Shown in pieces: positions 6,862 through 8,745 of a stretch of DNA of 8,745 nucleotides (positions within the stretch are counted from its first letter, which is position 1; each line of letters starts with the position of its first letter). A model generated the notes under the pieces. It ran no database searches, had not been told where the DNA came from, and saw nothing but the letters and a program-made list of their open reading frames with translations. The stretch lies in assembly GCA_002293965.1 (NCBI GenBank), contig DBEG01000067.1, positions 1 to 8,745 on the forward strand. Reading direction: 5' to 3'. Position numbers and translations under genes: made by a program. The stretch comes from Actinobacteria bacterium UBA912 (lineage in GTDB: Bacteria > Actinomycetota > Coriobacteriia > Anaerosomatales > UBA912).

Positions 6862-6989
6862 CTCATCTTCCAGGCGTAAGCCTGCCGAGAGTTGGCACCG
6901 CTTCGTCATTTTCGACGCCGGTTGCCGGGGTGTCATCGGGCTCGGTCCCTCGACCCTTTTGCGGCCTTATTCGACCGCCTCTAGATGAG
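6862..6989 (-). ncRNA. SAM-I (S-box) riboswitch aptamer upstream of metK
   Basis: The structured leader binds S-adenosylmethionine. P1 is CTCATCT (6989-6983) with AGATGAG (6868-6862). P2 has GGGT/ACCC (6956-6953 with 6931-6928) and then the conserved AGGGA...GCCCGATGA segment. The core GGCAACC (6926-6920) follows. P3 contains CGTC-GAAAAT-GACG (6917-6904) and is closed by ACCG/CGGT. The GGTGCCAACT joining segment follows. P4 is CAGGC-TTAC-GCCTG (6884-6871), leading straight into GGAAGATGAG as in Bacillus S-boxes. The P2-loop/J3-4 pseudoknot is preserved by compensating bases: CCGAG (6945-6941) with CTCGG (6889-6885), where yitJ of B. subtilis has CTGG with CCAG. An extra hairpin sits between P1 and P2. 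It should repress metK, and perhaps the genes downstream, when SAM is plentiful. Confidence 0.93.
6961..6978 (-). other. Extra hairpin inserted between P1 and P2 of the riboswitch
   Basis: The minus strand reads GCGGTC-GAATAA-GGCCGC, a six-pair stem (one G-U) with a six-base loop, followed by AAAA before P2 begins. In the common SAM-I form the AGAG-type joining segment passes directly from P1 to P2, so this adds about 22 bases. That is seen in the sequence; any effect on ligand binding or folding is unknown. Confidence 0.6.
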
Positions 6990-6993
6990 TCGC

Positions 6994-7021
6994 TATATAT
7001 TATCGCTTAAGTCAGTGACAA
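6994..7021 (-). promoter_or_regulatory. metK operon promoter
   Basis: TTGTCA (7021-7016, five of six to TTGACA), a 16-base spacer and TATATA (6999-6994, four of six to TATAAT) read toward metK. The predicted start site at about 6990-6987 coincides with the first bases of riboswitch P1, as expected for an S-box leader. The AT-rich stretch stands out from the GC-rich surroundings. A second -10-like GATAAT overlaps the same region. Confidence 0.6.
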
Positions 7022-7026
7022 GTCAC
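7015..7026. repeat. Perfect 12-bp palindrome, operator-like
   Basis: GTGACAAGTCAC is an inverted repeat of GTGAC with a two-base centre. It covers most of the metK -35 hexamer and lies in the divergent metK/gltX region, where a dimeric regulator could act. No regulator gene is in the window, and no known binding motif is claimed. Confidence 0.4.
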
Positions 7027-7106
7027 CCGGTAATTGCGTTTGATTCCCACAAATATGCGCTGATGCGTTGTACGATGTAATACTGGTCAGGAAATATCTT
7101 TATGGC

Positions 7107-7112
7107 GAGGAG
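7107..7112 (+). promoter_or_regulatory. gltX ribosome binding site
   Basis: GAGGAG lies nine bases before GTG 7122. It is the only good Shine-Dalgarno near the gltX 5' end and decides the start. No convincing gltX promoter is visible between 7027 and 7106; the best weak candidate is TTGTAC (7068-7073) with AAATAT (7092-7097). Confidence 0.75.
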
Positions 7113-7121
7113 CAAACAGTA

Positions 7122-8591
7122 GTGTCTGACACCGTACGAGTAAGATTCGCGCCCAGCCCGACAGGGCATCTCCACATCGGCGGAGCCAGAACCGCCATCT
7201 ACAACTGGGCGTTCGCGCGCCATCACGGCGGAAGCTTCATCTTGAGAATCGACGATACCGACAAAGAGCGCTCAACCGACGAGAACACACAGGCGATCCT
7301 CTCGGCGATGCGCTGGCTGGGTCTCGATTGGGACGAAGGCCCTGATGCCGGAGGAGAGTTCGGTCCCTACTCGCAGGCGTTACGCAAGGGCATCTACGAT
7401 CAGGCGCTAAACGAGCTCAAGCTCGCAGGAAACACCTACCCATGCTTCTGTGACTCTGCGCTACTCGAGGCCAAGCGCGAGACGGCCAGGGCCGCGAAAA
7501 AGTACTCAGGCTACGATCGCACCTGCCGAAACATACCCGCGCATGAGTCCGAGAAGCGCATCGCCGCGGAAGAGCCGCACGTCTGGCGCATCAAAACACC
7601 GCTGGATCGTGGCGACATCATCATCGATGACGTGATTCGCGGTCAGGTGACTTTCCCTCTCTCGGCGATGGATGATTTCGTCCTTGTGCGCACCGATACC
7701 TCGCCGACATACATGTTTGCGACCGTCGTCGATGACTGGCACATGGGCATAACCCACATCATCCGAGGAGACGACCACCTCTCCAACACTCCTCGGCAGG
7801 TAATAGTCTTCGAGGCACTCGGCGCCAAGGCGCCTGTATTCGCCCACATGGGCCTGATCTTTGGCCCCGATGGCAAACGGCTATCGAAGCGCCACGGCGC
7901 CACCAGCGTCGAATCCTATCGGGAGATGGGCTACCTGCCTGAAGCCTTGCTCAACTATCTGGCACTGCTTGGCTGGTCGCTTGATGAGGACAACGTCTTC
8001 GACCGAGACACACTCGTGAGGCGCTTCGAGCTCTCCCGAGTCTCGAAGAACCCGGCGGTATGGGATATCGGCAAGCTTGAGTGGATGAACGGGGTGTACT
8101 TGCGTGAGATGACCGCCGAGGAGTTCATTTCGAAGGTCCTTCCACTCCTTCAAGACGCCGGTTTGATCGCCGGGGACCAGGCAAGCCACTCTTCGGATTG
8201 GCTACTAGAGTTGGCCCCGCTGGTATCCGAGCGCATCAAAAGGCTCGACGAGGTAGTCGAGATGGTCGCGTTTCTCTTCACCGACGATCTGGTAATCGAT
8301 GAGCGATCTTTCGATGCGGTGTTGGCCAAAGAGGGCGCATCCGATGCCCTGGAGGCGGTGGCATCCGCTCTAAATGAGGTCGAGATGACACCGGAAGCTG
8401 TCGAGGAAGCGATGCGAGAGGTGCACGGGAAGCTTGAACTCAAGCCCAAGCTTGTGTTTCAAGCCACCAGAGTCGCTGTGACTGGATCTACGGTAAGCCC
8501 ACCGTTGTTCGAGTCGATCGTGCTCCTTGGACGAGAAAGAGCTCTGAAGCGTGTTTGGGCAGCGGTTGACAGTATCAAGAAGCGCCGGTAG
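7122..8591 (+). CDS. gltX: Glutamyl-tRNA synthetase
   Basis: This class I enzyme charges tRNA(Glu) with glutamate and, in bacteria without GlnRS, also mischarges tRNA(Gln) for later amidation by GatCAB. From the GTG start the product is 489 residues, typical for the family. The N-terminus RVRFAPSPTGHLHIGG carries the HIGH-type motif at 18-21. RIDDTDKERS (42-51) and HIIRGDDHLSNTPRQ (212-226) are Glu/tRNA-site motifs, and the KMSKS-type loop is KRLSKRHG (252-259). A zinc-site pattern is visible in the acceptor-binding insert: Cys108-x-Cys110 and YDRTC with Cys135. The C-terminal helical anticodon-binding domain runs from about 310 to the end. GTG 7122 is preferred over TTG 7068 because it has GAGGAG nine bases upstream and homology begins at SDTVRVRFAPSPTG. 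The gene is divergent from metK and is followed after 35 bases by tRNA(Gln) and tRNA(Glu). Whether it is discriminating cannot be read by eye. Confidence 0.96.
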   Translation: MSDTVRVRFAPSPTGHLHIGGARTAIYNWAFARHHGGSFILRIDDTDKERSTDENTQAILSAMRWLGLDWDEGPDAGGEFGPYSQALRKGIYDQALNELKLAGNTYPCFCDSALLEAKRETARAAKKYSGYDRTCRNIPAHESEKRIAAEEPHVWRIKTPLDRGDIIIDDVIRGQVTFPLSAMDDFVLVRTDTSPTYMFATVVDDWHMGITHIIRGDDHLSNTPRQVIVFEALGAKAPVFAHMGLIFGPDGKRLSKRHGATSVESYREMGYLPEALLNYLALLGWSLDEDNVFDRDTLVRRFELSRVSKNPAVWDIGKLEWMNGVYLREMTAEEFISKVLPLLQDAGLIAGDQASHSSDWLLELAPLVSERIKRLDEVVEMVAFLFTDDLVIDERSFDAVLAKEGASDALEAVASALNEVEMTPEAVEEAMREVHGKLELKPKLVFQATRVAVTGSTVSPPLFESIVLLGRERALKRVWAAVDSIKKRR

Positions 8592-8594
8592 CAT
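8566..8594 (+). promoter_or_regulatory. Probable promoter of the tRNA-Gln/tRNA-Glu pair inside the gltX 3' end
   Basis: A perfect TTGACA (8566-8571) lies 17 bases before TAGCAT (8589-8594, four of six to TATAAT, both conserved ends TA..AT kept). The -10 box includes the gltX stop codon TAG. Transcription would start near 8601, about 26 bases before tRNA(Gln). No terminator hairpin is seen between gltX and the tRNAs, so read-through from gltX is also possible. Confidence 0.5.
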
Positions 8595-8626
8595 ACCAAT
8601 TCGCGTTTACTAGTGCGCAACAGTAC

Positions 8627-8702
8627 TGGGGTATGGTGTAACTGGCAACACGTCGGATTCTGGTTCCGAAGAGTCTAGGTTCGAGCCCTAGTACCCCAGC
8701 CA
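8627..8702 (+). tRNA. tRNA-Gln (anticodon CTG)
   Basis: A complete cloverleaf with encoded CCA. The acceptor TGGGGTA/TACCCCA (8627-8633 with 8692-8698) is followed by discriminator G and CCA. The D-arm stem is GTG/CAC with GG in the loop. The anticodon stem is TCGGA/TCCGA, with loop TTCTGGT and anticodon CTG at 8660-8662. The variable loop has five bases. The T-arm is CTAGG-TTCGAGC-CCTAG. The first pair is U1-A72, a known determinant for bacterial GatCAB amidotransferase recognition of tRNA(Gln). It decodes CAG. It lies between gltX and tRNA(Glu). Confidence 0.96.
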
Positions 8703-8708
8703 CTGCAT

Positions 8709-8745
8709 GGCCCGTTCGTCTAGAGGCCTAGGACACCGCCCTCTC
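8709..8745 (+). tRNA. tRNA-Glu (anticodon CTC), 5' half, cut by window end
   Basis: The acceptor 5' strand GGCCCGT, the D-arm CGTCTAGAGGCCTAGGAC and the anticodon stem strand CCGCC match bacterial tRNA(Glu) closely. The loop reads C-T-CTC, and the window ends exactly after the anticodon (8743-8745). The second half is outside. It lies six bases after the CCA of tRNA(Gln), so both are probably processed from one transcript. Confidence 0.9.

Noticed and set aside
6735..6866. N-terminal extension of metK by 44 residues
   Set aside because: It would translate the riboswitch expression platform and terminator. Family homology and a strong Shine-Dalgarno both point to ATG 6734.
7068..7121. gltX start at TTG 7068
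   Set aside because: No ribosome binding site is in front of it, and the 18 extra residues are not seen in GluRS. GTG 7122 has GAGGAG nine bases upstream.
8592..8626. Terminator between gltX and tRNA-Gln
   Set aside because: GCG/CGC bits are present but no stable stem followed by a T-tract can be drawn.
1..8745. Mobile elements, CRISPR arrays or prophage genes
   Set aside because: No transposase, integrase, terminal inverted repeats, spaced direct repeats or phage-like genes were seen. The 3' tRNA end carries no visible integration scar within the window.

Overview
The window looks like a housekeeping segment of a moderately high-GC, probably actinobacterial chromosome. The order metK-priA-def-fmt-rsmB resembles that of Actinomycetota. 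The intact PriA helicase motifs and a SAM-I riboswitch argue against the Mycobacterium/Streptomyces type and hint at a deep branch such as Coriobacteriia or relatives. This placement is inferred from protein flavour and gene order only. No mobile element, CRISPR array or phage gene was seen.

Region 1 (positions 1-6734, minus strand) is a compact run read right to left: metK (SAM synthetase), priA (replication restart helicase), def (peptide deformylase), fmt (Met-tRNA formyltransferase), rsmB (16S rRNA m5C methyltransferase) and the start of glpX (class II fructose-1,6-bisphosphatase). Genes overlap or lie within 40 bases of each other: metK/priA overlap by 8 nt, fmt/rsmB by ATGA, and the glpX Shine-Dalgarno contains the rsmB stop. 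fmt and def add and remove the formyl group of initiator methionine. rsmB and other methyltransferases consume the SAM that metK makes. The glpX frame ends at an in-frame TAG at codon 121, where the family normally has lysine, right at the window edge.

Region 2 (6735-7121) is the divergent control region. On the minus strand it holds a metK promoter, a complete SAM-I (S-box) riboswitch aptamer with its pseudoknot, an extra hairpin between P1 and P2, a mutually exclusive antiterminator, and an intrinsic terminator. A perfect 12-bp palindrome overlaps the metK -35 box. The gltX ribosome binding site is at the other end.

Region 3 (7122-8745, plus strand) is gltX (glutamyl-tRNA synthetase), then tRNA-Gln(CTG) and tRNA-Glu(CTC); the last is cut by the window end directly after its anticodon. 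The cluster groups an aminoacyl-tRNA synthetase with its cognate tRNA and, if the organism uses the indirect Glu-tRNA(Gln)/GatCAB route, with its second substrate. A good promoter for the tRNAs sits inside the 3' end of gltX.

No wholly new system was found. The points most worth a second look are the riboswitch with its inserted hairpin, the glpX amber codon, and the possible leaderless internal promoter of def.
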